A DNA stretch of 64,000 nt from positions 124,001 to 188,000 of the forward strand of contig JAGBOF010000010.1 of the NCBI GenBank assembly GCA_017633985.1, given 5' to 3'. Positions 55,340 to 63,764 of the stretch are shown in pieces (positions within the stretch are counted from its first letter, which is position 1; each line of letters opens with the position of its first letter). The notes beneath the pieces are model-generated. The model worked only from the letters and a program-made list of their open reading frames with translations. It made no database searches and had not been told where the DNA came from. The DNA is from Bacteroidales bacterium (GTDB lineage: Bacteria; Bacteroidota; Bacteroidia; Bacteroidales; P3). A program made the translations under genes and the position numbers.

Positions 55340-56050
55340 ATGAAGAGATTTGTTATTTGTGCAATGATGTTGCATTGTGTTATTATGCCTTCTGCAGGGC
55401 AGAAATGGGCGGATTATGTTGTTCCCACATCGCTTATTGCCGTCGGTTCGTACGGAATTGAAAGCAATTGGTTTCATTCTTTGAACAACAGGATAAAAGA
55501 CGGTATGATGACGATAAGAGGCAGCAATTACCTGCATATTGACAACTATATACAGTATGTTCCCACAACTACAGCGCTTTTTGCGGAATATACGGGGGCG
55601 GATGCAAAACATAATATGAAAGAACGTTTAGCCCTGATAACCACTTCGGCGTTTATTACCGCTTCGTCGGTAAATATTACAAAACGTGCTGTAGGCGAAA
55701 AGCGTCCCGATACACAGGCGAAGACATCTTTTCCGAGCGGTCACACCGCTACGGCTTTTATGGGGGCTGAACTTGTCCGTAAAGAGTACGGCGGGCTATG
55801 GGCAGTGGGTGCTTATTCAATTGCGGCGGCTGTCGGAGTATTGAGAATGTACAATCAGCGCCATTGGTTCAACGATGTTTTGGCTGGTGCGGGCATTGGA
55901 ATTATTTCCGTTGAGCTTGCATATCTGCTTTTGCCAATGGAATCCCGTTTATTTCATTTACAGGAATGTAAAAAGACGTCACTGCTTATTATTCCCGCAT
56001 ATAATTACAATGAAAAGGCATTTTCATTCAATCTTTCGCTGACATTTTAG
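55340..56050 (+). CDS. PAP2-family membrane-associated phosphatase
   Basis: The 236-aa protein has an N-terminal signal or anchor (about residues 1-18, ending SAGQ) and the three phosphatidic acid phosphatase type 2 motifs: KRAVGEKRP, PSGHTATAF (catalytic His) and RMYNQRHWFNDV (His nucleophile and Asp). Hydrophobic helices surround the motifs. Such enzymes dephosphorylate lipids, for example undecaprenyl pyrophosphate, phosphatidic acid or lipid A; the substrate is not resolved. The C-terminal ~30 residues (IIPAYNYNEKAFSFNLSLTF) look like a beta-strand extension. It is preceded by a long structured leader. Confidence 0.88.
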   Translation: MKRFVICAMMLHCVIMPSAGQKWADYVVPTSLIAVGSYGIESNWFHSLNNRIKDGMMTIRGSNYLHIDNYIQYVPTTTALFAEYTGADAKHNMKERLALITTSAFITASSVNITKRAVGEKRPDTQAKTSFPSGHTATAFMGAELVRKEYGGLWAVGAYSIAAAVGVLRMYNQRHWFNDVLAGAGIGIISVELAYLLLPMESRLFHLQECKKTSLLIIPAYNYNEKAFSFNLSLTF

Positions 56051-56095
56051 AAAGAAATTGCCGTGAACATGCGGCAAAAAGGCGTCTTATATTTT

Positions 56096-56464
56096 TTACT
56101 CAACAAGTTCCCTTTCTTTTTTGGGAAGTGATTGTTTTACCAAGTCGTATGATTGGCGTACAAGGTCTCTTATCAATGACGAAGGGACATCAGAGCGGAA
56201 ATAAACGTCAGACCAATGTTTTTTATTCATGTGCCAAGCGGGTTTGATGCCTTCGTACTGCTGCCTTAAGGCAACGGCATCCTCCGGGTTCATCTTTAAA
56301 CAACATCTGTCAAAGACTTGTATGTTTACATAGCAGAACCATTTCGTTCCTATGTAAAAACAAAGCACGTCCCTGCTGTAAGAATCCTTTACGGCGGTAA
56401 AAGGCATTTTTTCCGTCACATAAGGAAGTGACAAACAATAGTCACGGAATTCTTCTACGTTCAT
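56096..56464 (-). CDS. MmcQ/YjbR family protein
   Basis: The 122-aa protein matches the MmcQ/YjbR family: start MNVEEFRDYCLSLPYVTEKMPF, WFCYVNIQVFDRCCLKMNPEDAVALRQQYEGIKPAWHMNKKHW in the centre and a C-terminal LVRQSYDLVKQSLPKKER helix. The fold resembles a double-wing DNA-binding domain, but no target or enzymatic role is established for the family. Promoter TAATTTTG on the minus strand is at 56492-56499. It faces the PAP2 gene with only 45 bp between stops. Confidence 0.9.
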   Translation of the reverse strand: MNVEEFRDYCLSLPYVTEKMPFTAVKDSYSRDVLCFYIGTKWFCYVNIQVFDRCCLKMNPEDAVALRQQYEGIKPAWHMNKKHWSDVYFRSDVPSSLIRDLVRQSYDLVKQSLPKKERELVE

Positions 56465-56491
56465 TTTTCAAGATATTTTATTATCACGTTG

Positions 56492-56499
56492 CAAAATTA
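56492..56499 (-). promoter_or_regulatory. MmcQ/YjbR gene promoter -7 box
   Basis: The plus strand reads CAAAATTA, giving TAATTTTG about 28 bp before the start codon. Confidence 0.6.
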
Positions 56500-56514
56500 C
56501 GGCAATTTCACAAA

Positions 56515-56640
56515 ACACAACGTTATCACGCAGAATTAAAACGGTGTTTGGCTGAATTAAAACAGCGCTTGGGTAAAATAAAACGTTGTTTTATTTTATT
56601 GAAACGGCGCTTTATTTTTCAGCGGCAATATTTTATTTTT
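56515..56640. repeat. Intergenic 21-bp module array (type B, 5-6 modules)
   Basis: Cores begin at 56521 (CGTT), 56542 (CGGTG), 56563 (CAGCG), 56584 (CGTTG) and 56605 (CGGCG), exactly 21 bp apart, with more divergent cores than other arrays. It lies between the MmcQ promoter and the 3' end of the XRE gene. Confidence 0.88.
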
Positions 56641-56703
56641 TCCGCATGCAAAACCGCTGCGGTAATTCAACTTTTGCGTCTGTAATTTCATTAAAATAAA
56701 TCC

Positions 56704-57201
56704 TTAACGTTGCTCAAAAGTTCCGTCATCATACAACACGATGATTTTTTCTATATGTTTGCTATTTTTATCCGCATGTACGGTGTTTTCATTGCGGTTG
56801 TCTGTTTTCACGGCATGCGGAGTTGAATAATTATTCTGCCTTAACGGTTCCTTTTTTTCAGGTTTTGTTTCCGTAGGCTCCGCTTTTGTTTTCACGGTTT
56901 GCTGTCCGAATAAATCCATTTGTGGATTTAAAGCGTATTGTCCGCTTTTTGTTTCGGTGTCTTGATTTTTCTTTTCATTCAGCGGCGTACCTGCGGTAAG
57001 CATAGGACCGTTACCAAAGATTAACCACTTATAATTGATATCCGGGAAAACGTTTAAAATACGCGTAACGAAATCCAACGACGGTTTATTTCTGCCTGCC
57101 AACACGTGGGATATATTCGCAGGTTGCAATCCTAACTTGTCGGCAAATTGTCCAGGATTTAAACCGTAATTATCCATTATTTGAAGAATTCTATTCTGCA
57201 T
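56704..57201 (-). CDS. XRE-family helix-turn-helix protein
   Basis: The 165-aa protein has an N-terminal HTH_XRE domain (about residues 1-62: ILQIMDNYGLNPGQFADKLGLQPANISHVLAGRNKPSLDFVTRILNVFPDINYKWLIFG). A Lys/Glu/Thr-rich disordered linker of about 75 residues follows, then a short C-terminal segment EKIIVLYDDGTFEQR. The domain organisation is common in Bacteroidota regulators. It is divergent from kamD across a very AT-rich 541-bp region with inverted copies of the 9-mer TACAAATGT, which could be its operators; that is inference. Confidence 0.85.
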   Translation of the reverse strand: MQNRILQIMDNYGLNPGQFADKLGLQPANISHVLAGRNKPSLDFVTRILNVFPDINYKWLIFGNGPMLTAGTPLNEKKNQDTETKSGQYALNPQMDLFGQQTVKTKAEPTETKPEKKEPLRQNNYSTPHAVKTDNRNENTVHADKNSKHIEKIIVLYDDGTFEQR

Positions 57202-57742
57202 AATATTTTTACAATTATATATTTAAACTTAATTTTATTTACATTTGTATAATACATATTAGGTATAATCCCCTAAATACATTATTTTACATTTCTATAT
57301 TACCGATACGTTATTTTATAATTAATGTTTCAATTTATATAACATTTATTAAATATTTTATATTAGGTAGTTATATTATCAATCTCACATTTTTATTCAT
57401 TTTTATATAAAATCCTTATTTTTTAATATAGCATCAGTTTAATTAAATAATTTAATTATCTGATTTAATTATGTTTATATTGAATACTAACTATGCATAA
57501 ATTTAAAAATATTCTCATTTAATTACTTTAAATCATATTTAACTGTATTTTTACAAAAATAAATATAATTTATTGTATTTACTTTCGTTTACAAATGTTA
57601 ATATATAAAATTATTTTACTTTTGTAAATAAATAAAACTTCCTTTAATTTGCTGCAATTTGTAGATTTGGTAAATTTTTCGTAATTTTGCAAATTATTAA
57701 ATTATAGTTTTGTCACAGAAATAAAAAACACATATATCTTAA
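57202..57742. promoter_or_regulatory. AT-rich divergent regulatory region between the XRE and kamD genes
   Basis: This 541-bp stretch has the lowest GC content in the window and no ORF. It holds ACATTTGTA at 57241-57249 near the XRE start and its exact inverse TACAAATGT at 57590-57598 on the kamD side, a short TTAGG/CCTAA inverted repeat (57259-57276), and the kamD promoter. Unlike most divergent regions here it has no type A element. Confidence 0.5.
57658..57689 (+). promoter_or_regulatory. kamDE promoter
   Basis: TAATTTTG at 57682-57689 with TTTG at 57658-57661, a spacing of 20 bp, close to ideal. Confidence 0.7.
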
Positions 57743-59305
57743 ATGGAAAGTAAATTAGGTATTGACTTTAACAAAGTTCTTAAAGGCAAACAACTGGCAA
57801 AGAAAATATCAGATGAAGTTGAGCAATTCGCTTCCTCCTACTCCACCGTTACATGCGAAAGAACCATTTGCAGATTATTAGGTATTGACGGGGTTAATCA
57901 GGATGAAGTTCCTTTGCCAAACGTTGTTGTAGATTATGTTAAAGACAAGGGATTGATTAACGACGGTATTATGTTCATCATGGGCAATGCCGTTTTGCAA
58001 ACCGGTAAATCTCCGCAAGAGATTGCGCAGGATATTGCAGATGATAAGTTGGATATTACCAAGCTTCCGCAGGGTGACAAACAAAAAGCAAAAGAGAGTT
58101 TGCAACCTTACATTGACGCATCTATAAAGCGTATCATTGACAGAAGAAGAAAACGCGAGCATTACATTGATACAATAGGTGAAGGCCCTAAACCATACCT
58201 TTATATTATAGTTGCAACCGGTAATATCTATGAAGACGTCATTCAGGCACAGGCAGGTGCCCGTCAGGGTGCTGATATAATAGCCGTTATACGTACTACG
58301 GGTCAAAGTTTGCTGGATTACGTTCCTTACGGTGCCACAACGGAAGGATTCGGAGGTACGTTTGCTACACAGGAAAACTTCCGTATTATGCGTAAAGCAT
58401 TGGATGAAGTGGGCGAAGAAGTAGGCAGATACATCCGTTTGTGTAATTATTGTTCGGGATTGTGCATGCCGGAGATTGCAGTAATGGGTGCATTGGAAGG
58501 ATTGGATGTCATGTTAAACGATGCGTTGTACGGAATCTTGTTCCGCGACATCAATATGAAGCGTACATTGATTGACCAATTCTTTTCCCGTATTATAAAC
58601 GGATTTGCAGGCATCATAATCAATACAGGTGAAGATAATTATTTAACGACTGCCGATGCTTTTGAACAGGCACACACTGTATTGGCGTCTGATTTCATTA
58701 ACGAACAATTAGCCTTCGCTGCAGGTATGCCTGAAGAACAAATGGGACTGGGACATGCCTTTGAAATGGATCCTCAATTGGAAGACGGATTTTTATACGA
58801 ACTTGCACAGGCTCAATTAATCCGTGAGATATTCCCTAAAGCTCCTATTAAATATATGCCTCCTACCAAGTTTATGACGGGAAATATTTTCCGCGGGCAA
58901 ATACAGGACGCTTTGTTTAACCAAATAGGTATAATGACTCATCAAGGTCTGCAACTATTGGGTATGATGACCGAAGCAATACACACTCCTTTCATGTCAG
59001 ACCGTTATGTAAGTATAGAAAATGCCCGATATATTTTTAATAACATGCGGCATTTTGGAGACGATATAGAATACAAAAAAGACGGTATAATGCAAACACG
59101 TGCCAAAAAGGTATTGGACGATGCCGTTGAGCTATTGGAGAAAATGCAATCCGAAGGTTTGTTTACCGCATTGGAAAAAGGTATATTCGGAGATGTAAAA
59201 CGTCCGCGTGACGGCGGTAAAGGTTTGGACGGAGTTTTTGAAAAATCTGACAACTACTACAATCCGTTTATTGAATTAATGAAAGGCAAAGGAGGAAGAT
59301 ACTAA
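57743..59305 (+). CDS. kamD: Lysine 5,6-aminomutase alpha subunit
   Basis: The 520-aa catalytic subunit works with KamE to convert beta-lysine to 3,5-diaminohexanoate (or D-lysine to 2,5-diaminohexanoate) using PLP and adenosylcobalamin. The start matches the family (GIDFNKVLKGKQLAKKI), and landmarks include TCERTICRLLGIDGVN, AQAGARQGADIIAVIRTTGQSLLDYVPYGAT, LCNYCSGLCMPEIAVMGALEGLDVMLNDALYGILFRDINM and MPPTKFMTGNI. Length is that of the family. Its stop overlaps the kamE start by one base (TAATG), giving coupled synthesis of the two subunits. It has its own promoter, 21 kb from kamABC. Confidence 0.95.
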   Translation: MESKLGIDFNKVLKGKQLAKKISDEVEQFASSYSTVTCERTICRLLGIDGVNQDEVPLPNVVVDYVKDKGLINDGIMFIMGNAVLQTGKSPQEIAQDIADDKLDITKLPQGDKQKAKESLQPYIDASIKRIIDRRRKREHYIDTIGEGPKPYLYIIVATGNIYEDVIQAQAGARQGADIIAVIRTTGQSLLDYVPYGATTEGFGGTFATQENFRIMRKALDEVGEEVGRYIRLCNYCSGLCMPEIAVMGALEGLDVMLNDALYGILFRDINMKRTLIDQFFSRIINGFAGIIINTGEDNYLTTADAFEQAHTVLASDFINEQLAFAAGMPEEQMGLGHAFEMDPQLEDGFLYELAQAQLIREIFPKAPIKYMPPTKFMTGNIFRGQIQDALFNQIGIMTHQGLQLLGMMTEAIHTPFMSDRYVSIENARYIFNNMRHFGDDIEYKKDGIMQTRAKKVLDDAVELLEKMQSEGLFTALEKGIFGDVKRPRDGGKGLDGVFEKSDNYYNPFIELMKGKGGRY

Positions 59306-60108
59306 TGAGTGCAGGATTATATTCAACAGAGAAAAGAGATTTCGACACCAATTTGGATTTAACGAAAGTTAAACCTTACGGTGATACAATGAATGACGGA
59401 AAAACGCAATTGAGTTTCACACTTCCCGTTCCTTGCAATGACGAAGGCATTGAAGCTGCAAAACAATTGCTGAAGAAGATGGGATTTGAGAATCCTTTGG
59501 TTGTATATTATAAAGAATTAACGGAAGGCTTTACATTCTTCAATTGCTACGGTTCTACAATCCATACGGTTGATTATACTTCAATCCATGTTCCGAAAGT
59601 AGAATCACATACTATGGATATGCCTACAACGGATCAATATATTAAAGACTATATAGGAAGAAAGATTGTTGTAGTCGGTGCTTCTACGGGAACGGATGCC
59701 CATACCGTGGGTATTGATGCGATAATGAACATGAAAGGTTACGCAGGACATTACGGATTGGAACGTTATGAAATGATAGAAGCTTTGAACATGGGATCTC
59801 AAGTACCTAATGAGGAATTTATTGCCAAAGCCATTGAAATGAATGCCGATGCTTTATTGGTGTCTCAAACAGTTACGCAAAAAGACGTCCATATCAAAAA
59901 CATGACCGAACTTGTTGAGATGTTGGAAGCCGAAGGTTTAAGGGACAAAGTAATACTTTGCTGCGGAGGTGCACGTATCACTCACGAATTGGCAAAAGAA
60001 TTAGGTTACGACGCAGGCTTCGGAATGAACACATACGCAGATGACGTAGCTTCGTTCATAGTAGAAGAAATGGCAAAACGTATGGGAACAGCTCCTGCAA
60101 AAGAATAA
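59305..60108 (+). CDS. kamE: Lysine 5,6-aminomutase beta subunit (B12-binding)
   Basis: The 267-aa subunit carries the base-off/His-on cobalamin motif DAHTVG, with D131, H133 and G136; the cobalt-ligating histidine falls at the same number as in the clostridial enzyme. The Rossmann-like B12 domain continues with GLERYEMIEALNMGSQVPNEEFI, ADALLVSQTVTQ and ILCCGGARITHELAKELGYDAGFG. The PLP-binding lysine of the family lies shortly after the B12 motif (MNMKGYAGHYG). A strong terminator follows, so kamD and kamE form a two-gene operon. Confidence 0.95.
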   Translation: MSAGLYSTEKRDFDTNLDLTKVKPYGDTMNDGKTQLSFTLPVPCNDEGIEAAKQLLKKMGFENPLVVYYKELTEGFTFFNCYGSTIHTVDYTSIHVPKVESHTMDMPTTDQYIKDYIGRKIVVVGASTGTDAHTVGIDAIMNMKGYAGHYGLERYEMIEALNMGSQVPNEEFIAKAIEMNADALLVSQTVTQKDVHIKNMTELVEMLEAEGLRDKVILCCGGARITHELAKELGYDAGFGMNTYADDVASFIVEEMAKRMGTAPAKE

Positions 60109-60132
60109 TCTTTTATTTCAATATATTACTGA

Positions 60133-60177
60133 ATAAAGAGAGAAATATATCATATTATTTTCTCTCTTTATTTTTTT
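60133..60177 (+). terminator. Rho-independent terminator of kamDE
   Basis: AAAGAGAGAAA (60135-60145) pairs with TTTCTCTCTTT (within 60158-60169), followed by ATTTTTTT. Confidence 0.85.
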
Positions 60178-60307
60178 ATCTTTTCTTCAGTTTTAAATCT
60201 TTAAGGAAATTGTATGCCGTTGTTACCAAATTGAATAAATATTCGCGGTCATCAATTTCTTCTATATAATGCGAAGGTTTTGCTCTTTCGCAAGTCGGTA
60301 ACTCTGT
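60176..60307 (-). pseudogene. 43-codon coding-like tail in frame with uvrB
   Basis: Right after the tandem stops TAATAA of uvrB (60308-60313), the same frame stays open for 43 codons. It encodes ELPTCERAKPSHYIEEIDD, then REYLFNLVTTAYNFLKDLKL and a basic end, with a stop at 60176. It has no ATG. The composition looks like a real protein C-terminus, so this may be the remnant of a deleted gene or a conditional readthrough extension of UvrB. It is not recognised. Confidence 0.4.
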
Positions 60308-60310
60308 TTA

Positions 60311-62314
60311 TTATTCCCCTGTGTTTTTCAGTTTCTTTATTTCATCACGGTAAACAGCCGCCTGAAGAAAATCCAATGTCTTTACGGCATCATTCATCTT
60401 CTTCTCCAATTGCTTGATTAAATACTCATTTGTCTTATTCTCCTGCGCAGTAATCTTCTGTGCTTCTTGCTTTGCTTTTGATTGTGATGCTTTATGTTGC
60501 TTATCCGCCTCCTTTTTCTCCGATTGCGGCAGTATGTTGTCTATTTCTCTTTTTACTTGCTTGGGAACAATATTGTACTGCTTATTGTATGCAATTTGTT
60601 TTTCACGGTTATGGTGGTTTTCGTCTATTGCTCTTTGCATGGAATCCGTTATCTTATCTCCGTAAAGTATTGCCTTACTGTTCACGTTTCTTGCAGCCCT
60701 GCCTATAGTCTGAATCAAAGCTTTGTCACTTCGTAAAAAACCTTCTTTATCCGCATCCAAAATAGCAACCAAAGAAACTTCCGGTAAATCCAATCCCTCT
60801 CTTAAAAGGTTCACGCCGACAAGTACGTCAAAACTTCCAGCACGCAAATCATTCATAATTTCCACACGCTCCAATGTGTCAATATCCGAATGTATGTATT
60901 TCGTTCTTATATCCAACCGCATCAAATACTGTGTCAATTCCTCCGCCATACGTTTGGTAAGCGTTGTAACCAAAACCCTTTCATCCTTATCCACAACCTT
61001 GGATATCTCCTCCAACAAATCATCAACCTGCGTCTTGGCAGGATGCACCTCTATAACAGGGTCTAGCAATCCCGTCGGTCTTATCAATTGCTCTACAATT
61101 ACACCGCCAGATTCGTTTATTTCATAAGGTGACGGAGTTGCAGACATATATACCGTCTGCGGTTGCAGTTGTTTAAACTCTTCAAACCGCAAAGGACGGT
61201 TATCAAATGCCGCAGGTAAACGGAATCCGTATTGTACCAGGTTTTGTTTACGACTTCTGTCCCCTCCGTACATGGCATGTATCTGCGGAACTGTAACATG
61301 GCTTTCGTCTATTATCATCAAATAATCTTCCGGGAAATAATCCAACAAACAAAACGGTCTTTCCCCCGGTTGCCGTCTGTCAAAATAACGTGAATAATTC
61401 TCAATACCGCTGCAATAACCCAATTCCTGCAGCATTTCCATATCATTATTCACTCTTTCTTCCAAACGTTTGGCTTCCAATAACTGTCCGTTGGCATTAA
61501 ATTCATCCCTGCAGGCAAACATATCCGTTTGTATCTCCTTTAACGCAGTGGACAAAGTCTCCCTATTGGTTAAGAAGTTAGCTGCAGGATATAAAACCAT
61601 GTCGGATAAATTTTCTACAGTCTTATTTGTCAGCACGTCGAATTTAGAAATACTTTCTATCTGATCATCAAAAAACACAATGCGGTAAGCATAATCGGCG
61701 TATGCAGGATGAATATCCACCGTATCGCCTTTTATCCGAAACTTACCTCTTGAAAATTCTATCTCATTACGCGAATAAAGTGAATTGACAAGCGCAAGCA
61801 GGAATGTATTCATCTCAACCTTCTGCCCTACCTTTATTTTGATGGTTCCCGCAGCGAAATCCGTCGGATTGCCTATACCGTAAATACAACTTACGCTTGC
61901 AACGACTATAACATCCTTTCTGCCCGATAGCAATGCACTTGCCGCCGACAAACGCAGCTTATCCAAATCGTCATTTATCGCCAAATCCTTTTCTATATAC
62001 GTATTTGTTTGCGGAATATAGGCTTCGGGTTGGTAGTAATCATAGTAAGAAACATAGTATTCCACTGCATTTTCGGGAAAAAAACGTTTGAATTCGCCGT
62101 AAAGCTGCGCCGCCAAAGTCTTATTATGGCTCATTATGATGGTAGGCTTGCCTATATTTTGAATAACATTGGCAATAGTGAAAGTTTTGCCGCTTCCCGT
62201 AACACCTAAAAGGACTTGTGCCTGCTGTCCTTGCTTTATTCCGTCGGTAAGTTGCTGTATCGCCTGCGGCTGATCCCCTGTAGGCTTAAACTCGCTGTGC
62301 AATCTGAATTCCAT
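60311..62314 (-). CDS. uvrB: Excinuclease ABC subunit B
   Basis: The 667-aa helicase-like damage-verification subunit of nucleotide excision repair. The start FRLHSEFKPTGDQPQAIQQL is standard. Walker A GVTGSGKTFT is at about residues 38-47, and the beta-hairpin region reads YYVSYYDYYQPEAYIPQTNTYIEKD. DEAD-like LMIIDESHVT and motifs V/VI (GVNLLREGLDLPEV, QTIGRAARN) follow. The C-terminal UVR motif, which binds UvrA/UvrC, is at LEKKMNDAVKTLDFLQAAVYRDEIKKL. Promoter at 62335-62342 on the minus strand. It is followed by tandem stops and an open in-frame tail. Confidence 0.97.
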   Translation of the reverse strand: MEFRLHSEFKPTGDQPQAIQQLTDGIKQGQQAQVLLGVTGSGKTFTIANVIQNIGKPTIIMSHNKTLAAQLYGEFKRFFPENAVEYYVSYYDYYQPEAYIPQTNTYIEKDLAINDDLDKLRLSAASALLSGRKDVIVVASVSCIYGIGNPTDFAAGTIKIKVGQKVEMNTFLLALVNSLYSRNEIEFSRGKFRIKGDTVDIHPAYADYAYRIVFFDDQIESISKFDVLTNKTVENLSDMVLYPAANFLTNRETLSTALKEIQTDMFACRDEFNANGQLLEAKRLEERVNNDMEMLQELGYCSGIENYSRYFDRRQPGERPFCLLDYFPEDYLMIIDESHVTVPQIHAMYGGDRSRKQNLVQYGFRLPAAFDNRPLRFEEFKQLQPQTVYMSATPSPYEINESGGVIVEQLIRPTGLLDPVIEVHPAKTQVDDLLEEISKVVDKDERVLVTTLTKRMAEELTQYLMRLDIRTKYIHSDIDTLERVEIMNDLRAGSFDVLVGVNLLREGLDLPEVSLVAILDADKEGFLRSDKALIQTIGRAARNVNSKAILYGDKITDSMQRAIDENHHNREKQIAYNKQYNIVPKQVKREIDNILPQSEKKEADKQHKASQSKAKQEAQKITAQENKTNEYLIKQLEKKMNDAVKTLDFLQAAVYRDEIKKLKNTGE

Positions 62315-62334
62315 ACTTTATTATTTTGAAGGGG

Positions 62335-62342
62335 CAAAAGTA
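62335..62342 (-). promoter_or_regulatory. uvrB promoter -7 box
   Basis: The plus strand reads CAAAAGTA, giving TACTTTTG about 20 bp before the start codon. Confidence 0.5.
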
Positions 62343-62442
62343 TAAAAAATTCCGCTAATATCGCTAAAGATACCTGCGGAATTAACAAATAACGTTTGCT
62401 TTTATCCTCTCAAACGCACTGCTTATTAAATTATATGAACAC

Positions 62443-63477
62443 TTATCCTTTTTTGTCCGTAAAAATATCAGATCCCTGGGATACCTTCTGTTGTCCCTGT
62501 ATTATTATCTCATCCTGCACCGACAAACCGTCAGTAACCTGAACGCCTTTGGCAACATTCATTCCCAACCTCACGTATTGCTTTTGCGCTTTGCCTTGTA
62601 CGGCTTTCCAAACAAACGGTTTATTGTCCCAATCCATCTGAACGACATCGCAAGGCAGTATGATAACGTCCTGCGGAGCGTTTCCAACTAAATAAACATC
62701 GCAAAGCATACCGGGAAGCAATGATTTGTCAGAATTATTGACTGTTATTTTCACTTCATAGGTGCGTGAAAATCTGTCGGCATTGATTCCTTTTTCCGCA
62801 ATTCTGCCGTTAAAAATCCTATCTCCCAATGCCGCTGCTTTTATCTTCACGTTTTGACCCACCTTTACGCTGCTTATCTCTTCTTCGGGCAAAGATATTT
62901 TTACTTTAACGTTATCTATTTTCACCAACTTCAATATCGGGGCATTAGGTGCAAGATTCTCACCTTTTTGAACGTATTTCTTTGCAATATAACCCGAAAA
63001 CGGCGCATACATTTTCGCATCTTTAAGCGTTTTCATGGATATTTGTTCGCTTGAAACGGCTTGTTGCAGTTTGCTTGTCACTTCCTGCCACTGTATCTCC
63101 GCTAAAGAACCGCTGTCTTTCAACGTTTTAAGACGGTTATATGCATCTTCAGCCTGATCTTTCATCGCCTGACTGGCCTGATGCAGGTTCCTGAAATTTT
63201 CTTCATCCACTTGAGCCAAAAGTTGTCCCTGACCAACGAACTGCCCCTCCGTTACATTTATTCTGTCAAGCTTACCGCCTGAAAAGAAACTCAAAATAAC
63301 GCCTTGGTCCTCCTCCACAACACCGTTATATGAGTTTTGGGCGGAATAATTCAGCATTTCAACTTTTTGAGTCTCCACTTTAACCTTTTGGTCAGTCGTT
63401 TTATTCTCTTGTTTATGCGAACAACCGATGCAAAGCATTGCAACAGCGGAAGCAATAATTATCTTGTTTATTTTCAT
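62443..63477 (-). CDS. RND-type efflux periplasmic adaptor lipoprotein
   Basis: The 344-aa membrane fusion protein has a lipoprotein signal (lipobox CIGC at residues 16-19). A first barrel-sandwich half (VEEDQGVILSFFSGGKLDRINVTEGQFVGQGQLLAQVDEENF) leads to a helical hairpin (residues ~95-150). The second lipoyl half is KMYAPFSGYIAKKYVQKGENLAPNAPIL, then the beta-barrel and membrane-proximal domains follow. Such adaptors join an inner-membrane RND pump to a TolC-like channel. No pump or channel gene adjoins it: uvrB follows downstream and a divergent gene lies upstream. It may serve a pump encoded elsewhere. Confidence 0.88.
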   Translation of the reverse strand: MKINKIIIASAVAMLCIGCSHKQENKTTDQKVKVETQKVEMLNYSAQNSYNGVVEEDQGVILSFFSGGKLDRINVTEGQFVGQGQLLAQVDEENFRNLHQASQAMKDQAEDAYNRLKTLKDSGSLAEIQWQEVTSKLQQAVSSEQISMKTLKDAKMYAPFSGYIAKKYVQKGENLAPNAPILKLVKIDNVKVKISLPEEEISSVKVGQNVKIKAAALGDRIFNGRIAEKGINADRFSRTYEVKITVNNSDKSLLPGMLCDVYLVGNAPQDVIILPCDVVQMDWDNKPFVWKAVQGKAQKQYVRLGMNVAKGVQVTDGLSVQDEIIIQGQQKVSQGSDIFTDKKG

Positions 63478-63644
63478 TGTGATAAAATTTTATTATTTCT
63501 AAATGATGTGCAAATTTCCTTATTTTCCGCAACAACAAGGTGTTCAAATTTTCCTCAAAATTATGATAAAACCGTTATCCTTTGCCCAATAACTACAATA
63601 CGACCACTAAAAAAGCAATTAGGAATAAGTAATTTTTCTGTTAT

Positions 63645-63760
63645 ATGGCAAAAAACGCTTGTCCTATAACAAAAAACTTATGTCCTATAATAAAAAATCT
63701 CTGCCTTATAGTAAAAAAACTATGCCCTATGACAAAAAACCTATGCCCTATGACGAATGA
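63645..63760. repeat. 21-bp tandem modules left of type A copy 5
   Basis: About five modules with a core TGTCCTATAAC or TGCCCTATGAC followed by A runs repeat at 21 bp between about 63649 and 63760. One frame through them reads as a Cys-Pro-Lys heptad peptide; I do not regard it as a gene. With copy 5 they fill the intergenic stretch 63478-63950. Confidence 0.8.
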
Positions 63761-63764
63761 TTTT

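Noticed and set aside
56428-56685. 85-codon plus-strand frame with a similar basic heptad pattern
   Set aside because: Same cause: the frame runs through the type B array at 56515-56640. No promoter or family signature.
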